Shown: piece after piece, positions 1-7,782 of the stretch
Numbering within the stretch: position 1 is the stretch's first letter
Layout of the letters: each line of letters opens with the position of its first letter
Assembly: GCF_020217005.1 (NCBI RefSeq)
Contig: NZ_JAIWOI010000368.1
Location: 1-12,347 of the forward strand
Direction of reading: 5' to 3'
DNA length: 12,347 nucleotides
From: Rheinheimera sp.
GTDB taxonomy: Bacteria; Pseudomonadota; Gammaproteobacteria; Enterobacterales; Alteromonadaceae
Position numbers and translations under genes: made by a program
Notes under the pieces: generated by a model
The model's input: the letters and a program-made list of their open reading frames with translations, nothing else
Database searches by the model: none
Told to the model about the DNA's origin: nothing

Positions 1-92
1 ATGAATGTTCTCACTTACTTAATTTTTTGTATCACCTCTATGATTTTACTCATATTTTTGTGGGGATACCTCAGGATCTGACCCCATTTTTA
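1..92 (+). repeat. Left arm of a perfect 92-bp inverted repeat
   Basis: Bases 1-92 are the exact reverse complement of 12256-12347; identity breaks at base 93. The inner part (about 62-85) carries a nested imperfect palindrome: outer GGGG and CCCC, then GAT pairing with ATC, then CCT pairing with AGG. The outer part is AT-rich. The inner boundary touches the stop codon of the kelch gene, so the repeat lies directly 3' of that gene. A reading frame from base 1 (ATG) to a TGA at 79-81 would encode 26 mostly hydrophobic residues ending WGYLRI; it may continue beyond the window, so I do not call it a gene. From memory, GGGTCAGA-type motifs like the one here often accompany IS200/RAYT-type elements in gammaproteobacteria. 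No transposase is visible in this window. Confidence 0.95.
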
Positions 93-1079
93 TTATTGCT
101 TTAGGGAGACTTTTTCCAGCACAGCGCTGGTCTGCTTTAAACCAGCTTCTGTAGCGCCACCTATGACATAAACAGCATCATTCAATGTAACGGCCCCTAA
201 GCCATGGCGCGGCACCGGCATTTCGCCTTGTTGCTGCCAGTTATTATCTTCAGGCGAATAAGACCACACCTTAGTGAACACACCTCCGCCCTGCTGAAAA
301 AACTCACCACCAAAGAGTAAAATTTGCTGCTGCAGCGCTGCGGCCGCTAACCCGGCCTGAGCCTGGGGCATAGCTTTTTGAGTCAGCCAAAGTTGGCTTT
401 TTTCGTCAAAGCTATACACCTGGTCGGAATTGCTCCCTTTCACCTGCCGCCCGCCAAACAGATAACCACGTCCCTTCAGCTGCAGACCTGCAGCACTGTT
501 TTTTGCTTCTGGCAAAGCTGCAGCTTCTGTTGTGCTCAGGCTTTTCACATCAAATACCCAATGGATGGCCACATCAGTCTGATCCTGCCACTGTGCATTT
601 GCAGTGGTAGCAGGAGCACGACCTGACACCAGATGTACTTTGTCTGCCCACACCCAGCTTATAGTTTCGCTTAAAGGCGCAGGTAAAGTCGCTACCTTTG
701 TCCAGGCCTGGTGCTGGTCTAAACGCAAGACATCAGCACTGGCGCTCCAGTTGCCGCCCTTGGCCTGAACAAAGCCGCCAAACAAATACAATTGGTCAGC
801 TACAGCCACCAATTGACCATGATGACGCCCTTCTGGCAAAGCGGGGCCAAAACGCCATTGATTTGTAGTTGGATTGTAGATCTGTACCTTAGCTGTCATT
901 TGACCTTCTATCTTTGGTAACTCAGAACTCAGGCCACCGGCCACATAAATTTCGCCCCGAAACACAACCGGGTAAATCTCCTGTACAGGCAACAACAAAT
1001 CCGCTTTTCTCTGCCACTCCAGACCTGCAGATACAAGCTGAAAACTTAAACAGCTGACTAGTAAACAGATAAACTTCAT
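93..1079 (-). CDS. Secreted kelch-repeat beta-propeller protein
   Basis: A 328-residue protein whose first ~18 residues form a signal peptide (MKFICLLVSC..., likely cleavage after VSA), so it should be exported to the periplasm or beyond. Six kelch-type blades can be seen from the glycine motif after a hydrophobic strand: YVAGG (~45-49), YLFGG (~98-102), a degenerate HLVSG (~149-153), YLFGG (~206-210), LLFGG (~254-258) and YVIGG (~304-308). Each is followed by a strand with an aromatic or Trp. The frame stays open upstream to 1211, but the ATG at 1079 is chosen because it follows a GAGGGG ribosome site and begins the signal peptide; the longer form would run through a terminator and into the upstream gene. 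Kelch propellers include N-acetylneuraminate epimerase (NanM) and many binding proteins. No sialic acid genes are nearby, so the substrate is unknown. It lies just downstream of the peptide transporter on the same strand, but a hairpin lies between them. Confidence 0.85.
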   Translation of the reverse strand: MKFICLLVSCLSFQLVSAGLEWQRKADLLLPVQEIYPVVFRGEIYVAGGLSSELPKIEGQMTAKVQIYNPTTNQWRFGPALPEGRHHGQLVAVADQLYLFGGFVQAKGGNWSASADVLRLDQHQAWTKVATLPAPLSETISWVWADKVHLVSGRAPATTANAQWQDQTDVAIHWVFDVKSLSTTEAAALPEAKNSAAGLQLKGRGYLFGGRQVKGSNSDQVYSFDEKSQLWLTQKAMPQAQAGLAAAALQQQILLFGGEFFQQGGGVFTKVWSYSPEDNNWQQQGEMPVPRHGLGAVTLNDAVYVIGGATEAGLKQTSAVLEKVSLKQ

Positions 1080-1101
1080 TTTTTTATTCCCCTCGGAAAA
1101 G

Positions 1102-1136
1102 AAAAAGGCCAGAGGATGTTCCGTCTGGCCTTTTTT
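1102..1136 (-). terminator. Rho-independent terminator after the peptide transporter
   Basis: A 7-bp stem, GGCCAGA (1107-1113) with TCTGGCC (1124-1130), is flanked by an A5 run on the left and a T6 run on the right, so it could act in both directions. Read on the minus strand it lies 15 bp after the transporter stop codon and ends in T5, as expected for that gene's terminator. It also lies only about 23 bp before the kelch start codon. Kelch transcription must therefore read through it or start within or just upstream of it. Confidence 0.8.
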
Positions 1137-1150
1137 GCTATTCGCAGTAC

Positions 1151-2569
1151 TTAGCTTTGCGCGCGCTCTGCGCCATGCATCCAGCGTACTAAAGTACCGG
1201 ACAAGATCCATAGCACCACAGCAAATACCACCAGTGCCACAGCTATACCACCAAACACAACCAGTAAACCAGCGTGTGCGGCCTGTACACCAAAGGATGC
1301 GGCAAATTCAACCACTGCCGGGTTATCGCCCGCCGTGTCTGAATAAGCACCAACAAAACCTGCCAGATAATGAGCCACCGCAGGCATCAGGAACCAGACA
1401 CCCATAATAAGGGACGCCAGTTTGACCGGAGCCAATTTAGTCATTAATGACAAACCTACAGGAGAAATACAGAGCTCACCTAAGGTATGGAATAAGAAAG
1501 CCAAAGTTAACCACATCATGCTGGATTTCGCTGAAGGATTTACCTGCATCTCAAATACACCAACGATCAGGAATAGGAAACCGATAGAGGTTAACAACAT
1601 ACCAAATAAAATTTTGATAGGTGCGTCAGGCTGTTTATTCATCGCATTCAGTTTTACCCATAACCAGGCAAACACAGGGGCAAACATTAAAATAAACAGT
1701 GGGTTTAACGACTGGAACCAACCGGCAGGAACTTCAAAAGTGCCAACCATACGGTCGGTATGTTCAGAAGCAAACAAGCTCATCAGGCCACCAGCCTGTT
1801 CAAAAGCCAACCAGAACATAGTGACGAAAATAAACAGGAACAACACTACACGCAGACGATCAAATTCAATTTTGGTCAGAGGTGTTGGCGTACCTGCAGA
1901 ACTGCGGGACAAAATACGGCCCGGAACTTTACCTAAATCACCCAGGTACTTTTGTGCAAACAATAATTGGATCACCACAGACAGGGTCATACCAATACCA
2001 GCCGCTAAATAACCATAACGCCAGCCGAAGGCATCGCTTTCACCTAAAGAAGACGTCACTAAAGGCGCAATAAAAGCTCCCAGGTTAATACCCATATAGA
2101 AAATGGTAAAACCGCCATCGCGACGGGCATCACCTTGCGGATACAAGTCACCTACTATGGCAGAGATATTTGGTTTAAATAAGCCGTTACCGGCGATGAT
2201 AAAACCTAAACCTACATAAAACAGCGACATGCTGTGTGGTGTGGCAGCAAACAAAGTGTACTGACCAATGGCCATTAAAGCGCCACCCAAAATAATAGAC
2301 TTACGTTGCCCCAACAGGTTGTCGGCTATCAAACCACCAAACAAAGTCGCGGCATAAACCAGACCTGTATAGTAACCATACAACAATAAGGCATCGCCAT
2401 GGCTCAGGCCAAAACCAGGGTTACTAGATTCTGTGGCAGCGACTAAAGTCAGAATAAGTAAAGCGCGCATTCCGTAATAGGAAAAGCGTTCCCACATTTC
2501 TGTGGAAAAGAGCAGGAAGAGTCCTTTCGGATGACCAAATAAAGTCCCCGAAGCTGGAGGTTGATTCAT
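1151..2569 (-). CDS. POT/PTR2 family proton-coupled peptide transporter
   Basis: A 472-residue inner-membrane protein of the major facilitator superfamily that should import di- and tripeptides with protons. Family motifs appear in order: ExxERFxYYG at residues 24-33 (the proton-coupling Glu and Arg), GNGLFKPNIS at 128-137, FYMGINLG at 157-164 (the PTR2 FYxxINxG signature), FWLAFEQ at 252-258 and GELCISPVGLS at 364-374. Length and the run of hydrophobic segments suit bacterial DtpA/DtpB-type carriers. The start at 2569 follows AGGA with 7 bases of spacing. The gene has its own candidate promoter upstream and a strong terminator downstream, and lies between two related hairpins, so it is probably a single transcription unit. 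Family assignment is firm; substrate specificity and the particular Dtp paralogue cannot be read from the sequence. Confidence 0.95.
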   Translation of the reverse strand: MNQPPASGTLFGHPKGLFLLFSTEMWERFSYYGMRALLILTLVAATESSNPGFGLSHGDALLLYGYYTGLVYAATLFGGLIADNLLGQRKSIILGGALMAIGQYTLFAATPHSMSLFYVGLGFIIAGNGLFKPNISAIVGDLYPQGDARRDGGFTIFYMGINLGAFIAPLVTSSLGESDAFGWRYGYLAAGIGMTLSVVIQLLFAQKYLGDLGKVPGRILSRSSAGTPTPLTKIEFDRLRVVLFLFIFVTMFWLAFEQAGGLMSLFASEHTDRMVGTFEVPAGWFQSLNPLFILMFAPVFAWLWVKLNAMNKQPDAPIKILFGMLLTSIGFLFLIVGVFEMQVNPSAKSSMMWLTLAFLFHTLGELCISPVGLSLMTKLAPVKLASLIMGVWFLMPAVAHYLAGFVGAYSDTAGDNPAVVEFAASFGVQAAHAGLLVVFGGIAVALVVFAVVLWILSGTLVRWMHGAERAQS

Positions 2570-2682
2570 AACGTGATCCTAGATTGTGGGTTTATTGTAA
2601 TTATGGTTGAAGGTCATTGACTGACAGATGCAGACCAAAAATGGCAGGCCCAAACACCGGACAGACTTCTCAAAGTTGCCGT

Positions 2683-2711
2683 GTTATAGCCTATTGGGCA
2701 TCAAATGAAAA
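2683..2711 (-). promoter_or_regulatory. Candidate sigma-70 promoter for the peptide transporter
   Basis: On the minus strand, TTTTCA (2711-2706) and TATAAC (2688-2683) are separated by 17 bases. This matches 4 of 6 and 5 of 6 of the consensus -35 and -10 hexamers with ideal spacing. It would give a leader of roughly 105 bases before the transporter start. It is the best candidate I found in the 243-bp gap 2570-2812; the rest of that gap holds the ccm terminator and nothing else I recognise. Confidence 0.35.
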
Positions 2712-2734
2712 GAGGCAAAGGGACAGAAGGACAC

Positions 2735-2763
2735 AGCAAAAGGCCAGAGCATGACCTTTTGCT
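2735..2763 (-). terminator. Terminator hairpin of the ccm operon
   Basis: On the minus strand an 11-bp stem (AGCAAAAGGTC with GGCCTTTTGCT, one G-U pair, 7-base loop) begins 50 bp after the ccmI stop codon. The T4 run lies inside the descending arm, so it could act as a terminator or as a 3' protective hairpin. The plus-strand version has a C-A mismatch where the minus strand has G-U, which favours function on the minus strand. Its left arm (2738-2753) matches the transporter terminator (1103-1118) at 15 of 16 bases. Confidence 0.6.
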
Positions 2764-2812
2764 TATTTAATCAACAGTTTTACAGTTTTTTCTCTTGCAG
2801 CTTCAGTCTGAG

Positions 2813-4027
2813 TTAAGGCTGCAAACTCAGGCTCAGACTGAGTTTCGGCTCGCTAAAACTCAATACATCTGACTGCACTTGTGGTCCATTTTCGTCATTC
2901 AGAACCTGCCCTGACAAGGACAAACGAGCACTGATCTGAATACGCTCAGCATTGGCTAATGTCCAGCCAGGTTGCATGGCTTGAGCTTCACTCAGTTCTA
3001 TAGTCTGAGTGCCGTTAAACACTGCCAGCTTTTGCACTGCCAAAGGTAAAGGAGGTCCATCTACAGCTTTGGCAAATACAAACAAAGTACCGGTTTTGTA
3101 TTTCTCCGCCAGCTCTGGGCTAATGCTCAGTTGTACTGACACCTGACGCCCTGACACTATAGCAGCAGACTCTGCCCCCTGTTCCGGCGTTGAAGTCAGG
3201 CCTAGTTTTTGCTGTACCAGCGCATAACGTGGATCAGTTTTATCCAGCTTCGGCAATAACAATTGCCAGGCTTGCTGAGCTTGCTCTTTATCACCCCGCT
3301 CTTCAGCAACCATAGCTAACATCGACAAGGCGTCAGCATTCTCAGGTTCCTGTTGCAGTACTTTGGACAGGCTCAGGGCCGCCTTGGCCAGATTCTCTTC
3401 ACCACTGCCAACCAGTAAAGCCTGACTGTAACTGATCAATACATTGACCCGGTTTGGTGTTAAAGCCAAAGCTTTCTCAAACGCTTCAATCGCATCATCC
3501 AGCATGCCTTTAGACAACCAGATACGGCCAATCACAAACCAGGCGACGGCATCATCCCCCTCTTTGCTGATCTTGGTGCGCAGAGCCAAAGCAAAGAGTT
3601 CAATTTCTTGTTCTGTTAAAGGTTCACCCTGATTTAACAGCGCCCGCTCACCATAGGTTGGTAACTGTTGCTGAGCAGTTTGCCAGTTTTGTAATTGAGT
3701 AAAATGCCCGGTCTGGCTGTATAACGCCAGAGTACCAACCAGAATGAAAGCCGTAGTCGCCAGCACCCAAGCCGTTGCCGGCCGCGCGGCAGACTGCTGA
3801 ACTTGCTGTGATTGCAGGTACTGAGCCTTGAGTTCAGTGGCAGCCAGCACGAAGTCTTGCTCAGCTAATTCACCATTGTCACGGGCTTGAGATAACAACA
3901 TCAGTTTATCTTCAAACTGTACCAGGGGGCTTAACTGCACTTCGACGCCTTTACGACGGAAGAACAATAATAAAACTAAAATAAGCACCAGCATCAAAGC
4001 TGCGGCAAAACTTAACGACATCAGCAT
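2813..4027 (-). CDS. ccmI: Cytochrome c maturation protein CcmI (TPR apocytochrome chaperone)
   Basis: A 404-residue membrane-anchored protein that binds apocytochrome c in the periplasm and hands it to the CcmF/CcmH haem ligation complex. A first transmembrane segment (~4-23) ends in FFRRKG and is followed by a cytoplasmic loop. A second segment lies at ~85-104 (WVLATTAFILVG). TPR-like helices run from about 158 to 275. The C-terminal periplasmic beta domain (~293-404) contains LFVFAKAVDGPPLPLAV, typical of CcmI-family C termini. The start ATG overlaps the ccmH stop as TGATG, implying translational coupling; a second in-frame Met (residue 3) is a possible alternative. In E. coli the equivalent region is fused to CcmH, whereas here the two are separate genes, as in many other gammaproteobacteria. 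It is the last gene of the operon. Confidence 0.95.
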   Translation of the reverse strand: MLMSLSFAAALMLVLILVLLLFFRRKGVEVQLSPLVQFEDKLMLLSQARDNGELAEQDFVLAATELKAQYLQSQQVQQSAARPATAWVLATTAFILVGTLALYSQTGHFTQLQNWQTAQQQLPTYGERALLNQGEPLTEQEIELFALALRTKISKEGDDAVAWFVIGRIWLSKGMLDDAIEAFEKALALTPNRVNVLISYSQALLVGSGEENLAKAALSLSKVLQQEPENADALSMLAMVAEERGDKEQAQQAWQLLLPKLDKTDPRYALVQQKLGLTSTPEQGAESAAIVSGRQVSVQLSISPELAEKYKTGTLFVFAKAVDGPPLPLAVQKLAVFNGTQTIELSEAQAMQPGWTLANAERIQISARLSLSGQVLNDENGPQVQSDVLSFSEPKLSLSLSLQP

Positions 4028-4497
4028 CAGCTTTTTCTCCTGTACTGCTCAATCAGGTGGTCCAGTTGCTGCTCCAGTTGTCCCTGTGACTCTGTCACAG
4101 CCTCGTCAACCAGCTCAGCGTGGTCTGCTTTACGACGAGCTAACAACAGCAGTATTAGCCCCAACACCATCAGAGCTGGCAGTAACCATAAAATCAGTGT
4201 GAATTTATTCAGTGGTGGCTGGTAATGCACAAAATCACCATAACGGCTTTTCATATAATCCAGCACTTGTTGTTTGGTTTGGCCCTGCTGTACCAGCTCC
4301 AGGGTTTTATGGCGCATATCCACGGCCACTACCGCATTGGAATCGGCAATATTCTGGTTCTGACATTTTGGGCAACGTAACTCATGGGTCAGCTCTTTGA
4401 ATAACGCTTGTTGCTCCGGGCTTTTAAACTCTATTAAGACCTGAGTCGCCTGAACTGAGCCTGTCAGCAACAGCAGGCTGAGAAAAAAGTATTTCAT
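4027..4497 (-). CDS. ccmH: Cytochrome c maturation thiol oxidoreductase CcmH
   Basis: A 156-residue periplasmic, membrane-anchored protein that helps reduce the CXXCH cysteines of apocytochrome c before haem attachment. It has a signal peptide (MKYFFLSLLLLTGSVQA), then the family's redox motif LRCPKCQNQ with cysteines at 42 and 45, and a single transmembrane helix at ~100-121 followed by a short charged cytoplasmic tail. A strong ribosome site (AGGAGTAAGGT then ATG) is embedded in the 3' end of ccmG; only 3 bases separate the ccmG stop from this start. Its stop codon overlaps the ccmI start. This is the short CcmH form without a fused TPR domain. Confidence 0.97.
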   Translation of the reverse strand: MKYFFLSLLLLTGSVQATQVLIEFKSPEQQALFKELTHELRCPKCQNQNIADSNAVVAVDMRHKTLELVQQGQTKQQVLDYMKSRYGDFVHYQPPLNKFTLILWLLPALMVLGLILLLLARRKADHAELVDEAVTESQGQLEQQLDHLIEQYRRKS

Positions 4498-4500
4498 ACC

Positions 4501-5070
4501 TTACTCCTGCATATTCTGATAAGCCGCCGCCAGCTTTTGCTGCCAGACTTGTGGGTTAATGTCACCTATATGATGCAACCGAATAACACCCTGAGCATCA
4601 ATCAGGAAAGTTTCTGGCGCACCTGTTACCCCTAAATCAAAAATAAGGGTGCGGTCTTTATCCAGAATATTCCACTGATAGGGATTCCCCTGTTGTTCCA
4701 GCTTCAGTGCGACTTCCTGCTGTAAAGCCGCAAGGTCAAACACCTCACCAAAAGCAGCATCTGTCGGTTGCTGATAATACAAACCAACAATCATCACACC
4801 TTGTTCGCGCAGCTCCGTTAAATAGGCCAGCTCGGCATTACAGGTCACGCACCAGGTGCCCCAGACATTGAGTAAAAACGGCTTGCCTTTGACACTGTCC
4901 GGCGTCCAGATTTTTTCCGGCTGCTGCAAATCCGGCAGAGCAAAAGCTGGTAATGGCTGGTCCAGCACCGAAGATTCACGCTCCATAGGGTTGGAGAATA
5001 ATCCACTGAATAAAAACACCGACAGACCAATAAAGAGTGCAAATGGGATAAAAAACGCCAGTTTACGCAT
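4501..5070 (-). CDS. ccmG: Periplasmic thioredoxin-like CcmG/DsbE
   Basis: A 189-residue membrane-tethered thiol-disulfide oxidoreductase supplying reductant to CcmH and apocytochrome c. An N-terminal anchor (~4-25) precedes a thioredoxin fold with active site WCVTC (cysteines 74 and 77) and the CcmG signature GVTGAPET (~147-154) carrying the cis-proline. The frame is open to 5136, but the Met at 5070 is chosen because AAGGAG lies 7 bases upstream and the product then begins directly with the anchor. It overlaps the ccmF 3' end by 8 bp. Two departures from the E. coli protein as I recall it: Val instead of Pro in WCxTC, and about 14 extra residues between the IVGLYY strand and GNPY. Identity as CcmG is secure from motif and operon position. 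Confidence 0.95.
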   Translation of the reverse strand: MRKLAFFIPFALFIGLSVFLFSGLFSNPMERESSVLDQPLPAFALPDLQQPEKIWTPDSVKGKPFLLNVWGTWCVTCNAELAYLTELREQGVMIVGLYYQQPTDAAFGEVFDLAALQQEVALKLEQQGNPYQWNILDKDRTLIFDLGVTGAPETFLIDAQGVIRLHHIGDINPQVWQQKLAAAYQNMQE

Positions 5071-7042
5071 CAGCTGTCTCCTTTGGTTCAGAGGTTGCTT
5101 TTGGCTCGGCCGACCGACGGCGGTAGCGTTTATCACACAAAGCGATCAGGCCTCCCAACGCCATCAGCAAACCGCCTAACCAAATCCAGCGCACAAAAGG
5201 CTTCACATATAAACTTAAAGCCCAGCTGTCATCATTCAACGATTCACCCAAGGCTACATACAAGTCACGGCTTAAACGGGCATGCACCGCAGCTTCAGTC
5301 ATTACGCTGCGCTGCACAGTGTAAAAGCGTTTCTCAGCATGTAAATGCGTGACATAGTCGCCTTTGTAGCTGACATCCAGCTCAGCCGCTTCGCCTTTAT
5401 AGTTAGGACCATTCAGTGGATAGACTTCCACCAGCCTAAACTGATAACCCGCCAGTTCTACCTGCTCACCGGCTTTCATCCTGACTTGTGTTTCTACACT
5501 GTAGGTTTTGGTCATAGCCACGCCTATCACCAGCACAGCAAAACCTATATGCGCCAGCGTCATACCAAAATGACTGGCATTGAGCTTGGTTAAACCTTGT
5601 TTGACAGAACCAAACTGCTGCAGTCGTTGCAACAATTCAAAAATAGCGGACGAACCAACCCAGGCACCCAACAACAAACCAAGCAAAGCCAAATTCGCCT
5701 GAATACTTTGCAGCGCCGCTAAAGTACCCAAAGCCAGAATTAAGGTGGCGATGGCGATTAAACTCATAGGTTTTAACAGTGGCTGCACTTGTTGTTGTTT
5801 CCAGCGCACCCAAGGACCTAAACCCAACAACAAGGCAAAAGGGATCACCAGGTAGTAAAACAACTGGTTAAAAAACGGCTCGCCTATAGAGATAGAACCT
5901 AACCCCAGCTCTTTGTGCACCAGCGGGAATAAAGTCCCCAACAGCACCACCAAAGTAGCAGTTAACAGGAAGATATTATTACCCCACAGCAGCACTTCGC
6001 GGGAAAACAACTCATAACGGGCCTGACTGCGGACCGAGTTCATCCTAAGCGCATACAGCAGCAAAGAACCGCCAACCACCACCAGTAAAAACGCCAGTAA
6101 ATACAAACCACGGCTTGGGTCTGCTGCAAAAGAATGCACAGACACCAACACGCCTGAACGCACTAAAAAGGCGCCTAATAGACTTAACGAAAAGGCAGCT
6201 ATCGCCAGCAGTACAGTCCAGGATTTAAAAGTGCCACGTTTTTCAGTCACTGCTAAAGAGTGAATAAGCGCAGTACCAACCAGCCAGGGCATAAAGGACG
6301 CATTTTCGACCGGGTCCCAGAACCACCAGCCGCCCCAGCCCAGTTCGTTATAAGCCCACCAACTGCCGAGCATAATACCCAGGGTTAAAAACAACCAGGC
6401 GGCTAAGGTCCAGGGTCTCGCCCAACGCGCCCAGGTGCTGTCAAATTTCCCGCCCATTAAAGCCGCTATCGCAAAAGCAAATGACACTGAAAAGCCGACA
6501 TAGCCCATATACAACATAGGCGGATGGATAATCATGCCAAAGTCTTGCAACAGTGGATTTAGGTCACGGCCATCAACAGGGAAATACGGCAGGCTGCGCT
6601 CAAAAGGATTAGACATAAAAAGCACGAAGGCATAAAAACCAACGGCCACTAAGCCCATGACGCCTAAGATCCGGCCCTGGAACTGAAGGGGCAAACTACG
6701 GGAGAACATGGCAACAGCCGCTATCCAACCGGACAAGGTGAGCAACCACAACAACATCGACCCTTCATGGCCACCCCAAACCGCAGTTAAACGGTAATAC
6801 CATGGCAATAAGGAGTTAGAGTTGGTGGCGACATAAACTACGGTAAAATCGTTCACCCAAAAGGCATAGGACAAAGCCCAGAACGAAAAAGCCGTCAGTA
6901 AAAATAATGCATAAGACAGTGGATTGCCCAGTTGCAATGCAGTTTGATGACCTTTAAAGCTGCCATACAAGGGCACTATAGCTAAAGCCAGCGAAATACA
7001 AAGCGCAAAAGTCAGCGCCAGTTGACCATATTCTGCAATCAT
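5063..7042 (-). CDS. ccmF: Haem lyase subunit CcmF
   Basis: A 659-residue polytopic inner-membrane protein that, with CcmH and CcmI, transfers haem from holo-CcmE to apocytochrome c. The tryptophan-rich WWD motif [15 protein letters not shown] spans residues 235-249. The four histidines that ligate haem in the E. coli protein fall at identical positions here: H173 (IIHPPM), H261 (IHSLAV), H303 (SVHSFA) and H491 (SHFGM). A periplasmic loop of about 100 residues (~510-615), including MTEAAV and [10 protein letters not shown], precedes the last transmembrane helix and a charged tail. The start overlaps the ccmE stop (ATGA), and the end overlaps ccmG by 8 bp. Length is close to the 647 residues of E. 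coli CcmF. Nothing appears degraded. Confidence 0.98.
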   Translation of the reverse strand: MIAEYGQLALTFALCISLALAIVPLYGSFKGHQTALQLGNPLSYALFLLTAFSFWALSYAFWVNDFTVVYVATNSNSLLPWYYRLTAVWGGHEGSMLLWLLTLSGWIAAVAMFSRSLPLQFQGRILGVMGLVAVGFYAFVLFMSNPFERSLPYFPVDGRDLNPLLQDFGMIIHPPMLYMGYVGFSVSFAFAIAALMGGKFDSTWARWARPWTLAAWLFLTLGIMLGSWWAYNELGWGGWWFWDPVENASFMPWLVGTALIHSLAVTEKRGTFKSWTVLLAIAAFSLSLLGAFLVRSGVLVSVHSFAADPSRGLYLLAFLLVVVGGSLLLYALRMNSVRSQARYELFSREVLLWGNNIFLLTATLVVLLGTLFPLVHKELGLGSISIGEPFFNQLFYYLVIPFALLLGLGPWVRWKQQQVQPLLKPMSLIAIATLILALGTLAALQSIQANLALLGLLLGAWVGSSAIFELLQRLQQFGSVKQGLTKLNASHFGMTLAHIGFAVLVIGVAMTKTYSVETQVRMKAGEQVELAGYQFRLVEVYPLNGPNYKGEAAELDVSYKGDYVTHLHAEKRFYTVQRSVMTEAAVHARLSRDLYVALGESLNDDSWALSLYVKPFVRWIWLGGLLMALGGLIALCDKRYRRRSAEPKATSEPKETADA

Positions 7043-7581
7043 GGCTGTTGACCTGCTGGTTTGCCCTGTTCTGGCGTTGCTGATTTGGGTTCTGCAGTGT
7101 CAGGTTGACCGTAGGACTGCATGTTTTTGGGTGCGACATGTTTAATGCCTTTGACGGCTTCCGCTACTTCCGGGGGCATATATTCTTCATCGTGTTTGGC
7201 TAACACTTCAGAGGCCAATATGGTCTTCTCATCAACTAGTACGCCTTGCGCTACTATGCCCTGCCCTTCCCGGAACAGATCCGGCAATATACCTTCGTAT
7301 TCCACCGTGACTAATGGGCCAGTGTCGACCAGATCAAAGCTGACTTTCAGCGAATTCGGGTCACGACGTACTGAACCTTTTACCACCATACCACCAATAC
7401 GCAGGCGCTGGCCTATTTGTGGTTTAACCTTGTCATCCCCCATGCCTTCAATCAACTGGCTTGGCGTGTAAAATAAATCAATATTTTGCTGTAACGCATA
7501 CAACATCGCGCCTATGGCCCCACCTAACAACAACACAAAGGCCACTACGGCCGCTAAGCGTTTCTGACGTCTCGGATTCAT
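7039..7581 (-). CDS. ccmE: Periplasmic haem chaperone CcmE
   Basis: A 180-residue haem chaperone, anchored by one N-terminal helix (~9-29), with an OB-fold periplasmic domain. The covalent haem-binding histidine is H130 in the motif [13 protein letters not shown], with the axial tyrosine at 134; both match E. coli numbering exactly. LFYTPSQL and the beta strands GGMVVKGSV and [11 protein letters not shown] are typical of the family. The C-terminal tail after ~150 is Pro/Gln/Lys-rich and looks disordered, as usual. The ATG directly follows the ccmD stop (TAGATG), with AGGAGAG about 10 bases upstream. Its stop overlaps the ccmF start as ATGA. Confidence 0.98.
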   Translation of the reverse strand: MNPRRQKRLAAVVAFVLLLGGAIGAMLYALQQNIDLFYTPSQLIEGMGDDKVKPQIGQRLRIGGMVVKGSVRRDPNSLKVSFDLVDTGPLVTVEYEGILPDLFREGQGIVAQGVLVDEKTILASEVLAKHDEEYMPPEVAEAVKGIKHVAPKNMQSYGQPDTAEPKSATPEQGKPAGQQP

Positions 7582-7782
7582 CTACTTCTCACTCTCCTGA
7601 TGTTGCCGCACCCGTTGCTCCCGCGCTGCTTTGGCGCAGATTTGTTGTTGTATTTGTTTATGTTGCCTTTTGCTGTACCACCACAGCCCCAGCATTAATG
7701 CGTACGTAGTTCCAAAAGATAACCAGACAAAAAGCGCGTAACCGCCCATAGCCCAAAATTCTGTCCAGGAATTAAACGCCAT
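7582..7782 (-). CDS. ccmD: Haem exporter small subunit CcmD
   Basis: A 66-residue single-span membrane protein needed to release holo-CcmE from the CcmABC complex. It shows the family signature FWAMGGYALFVWLSFGTTY (~9-27), which enters the transmembrane helix (~14-35), followed by a basic and glutamine-rich cytoplasmic tail (WWYSKRQHKQ...). The start forms a TGATG overlap with the ccmC stop, with AAGGAG nine bases before the ATG. Size and operon position are standard. Confidence 0.96.
   Translation of the reverse strand: MAFNSWTEFWAMGGYALFVWLSFGTTYALMLGLWWYSKRQHKQIQQQICAKAAREQRVRQHQESEK

Noticed and set aside
1080..1211. Extended N terminus for the kelch protein, adding 44 residues
   Set aside because: It would overlap the transporter gene and translate through the terminator hairpin. 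The signal peptide and a GAGGGG ribosome site place the start at 1079.
1422..2012. Long plus-strand open frame of 196 codons
   Set aside because: It lies wholly antisense to the peptide transporter, whose motifs are unmistakable. Its translation has no domain-like pattern and no ribosome site was evident.
2823..2845. 8-bp stem AAACTCAG/CTGAGTTT near the 3' end of ccmI
   Set aside because: It lies in coding sequence for the Ser/Leu-repeat tail and has no T-run. Codon repetition explains it, and a better terminator lies downstream.
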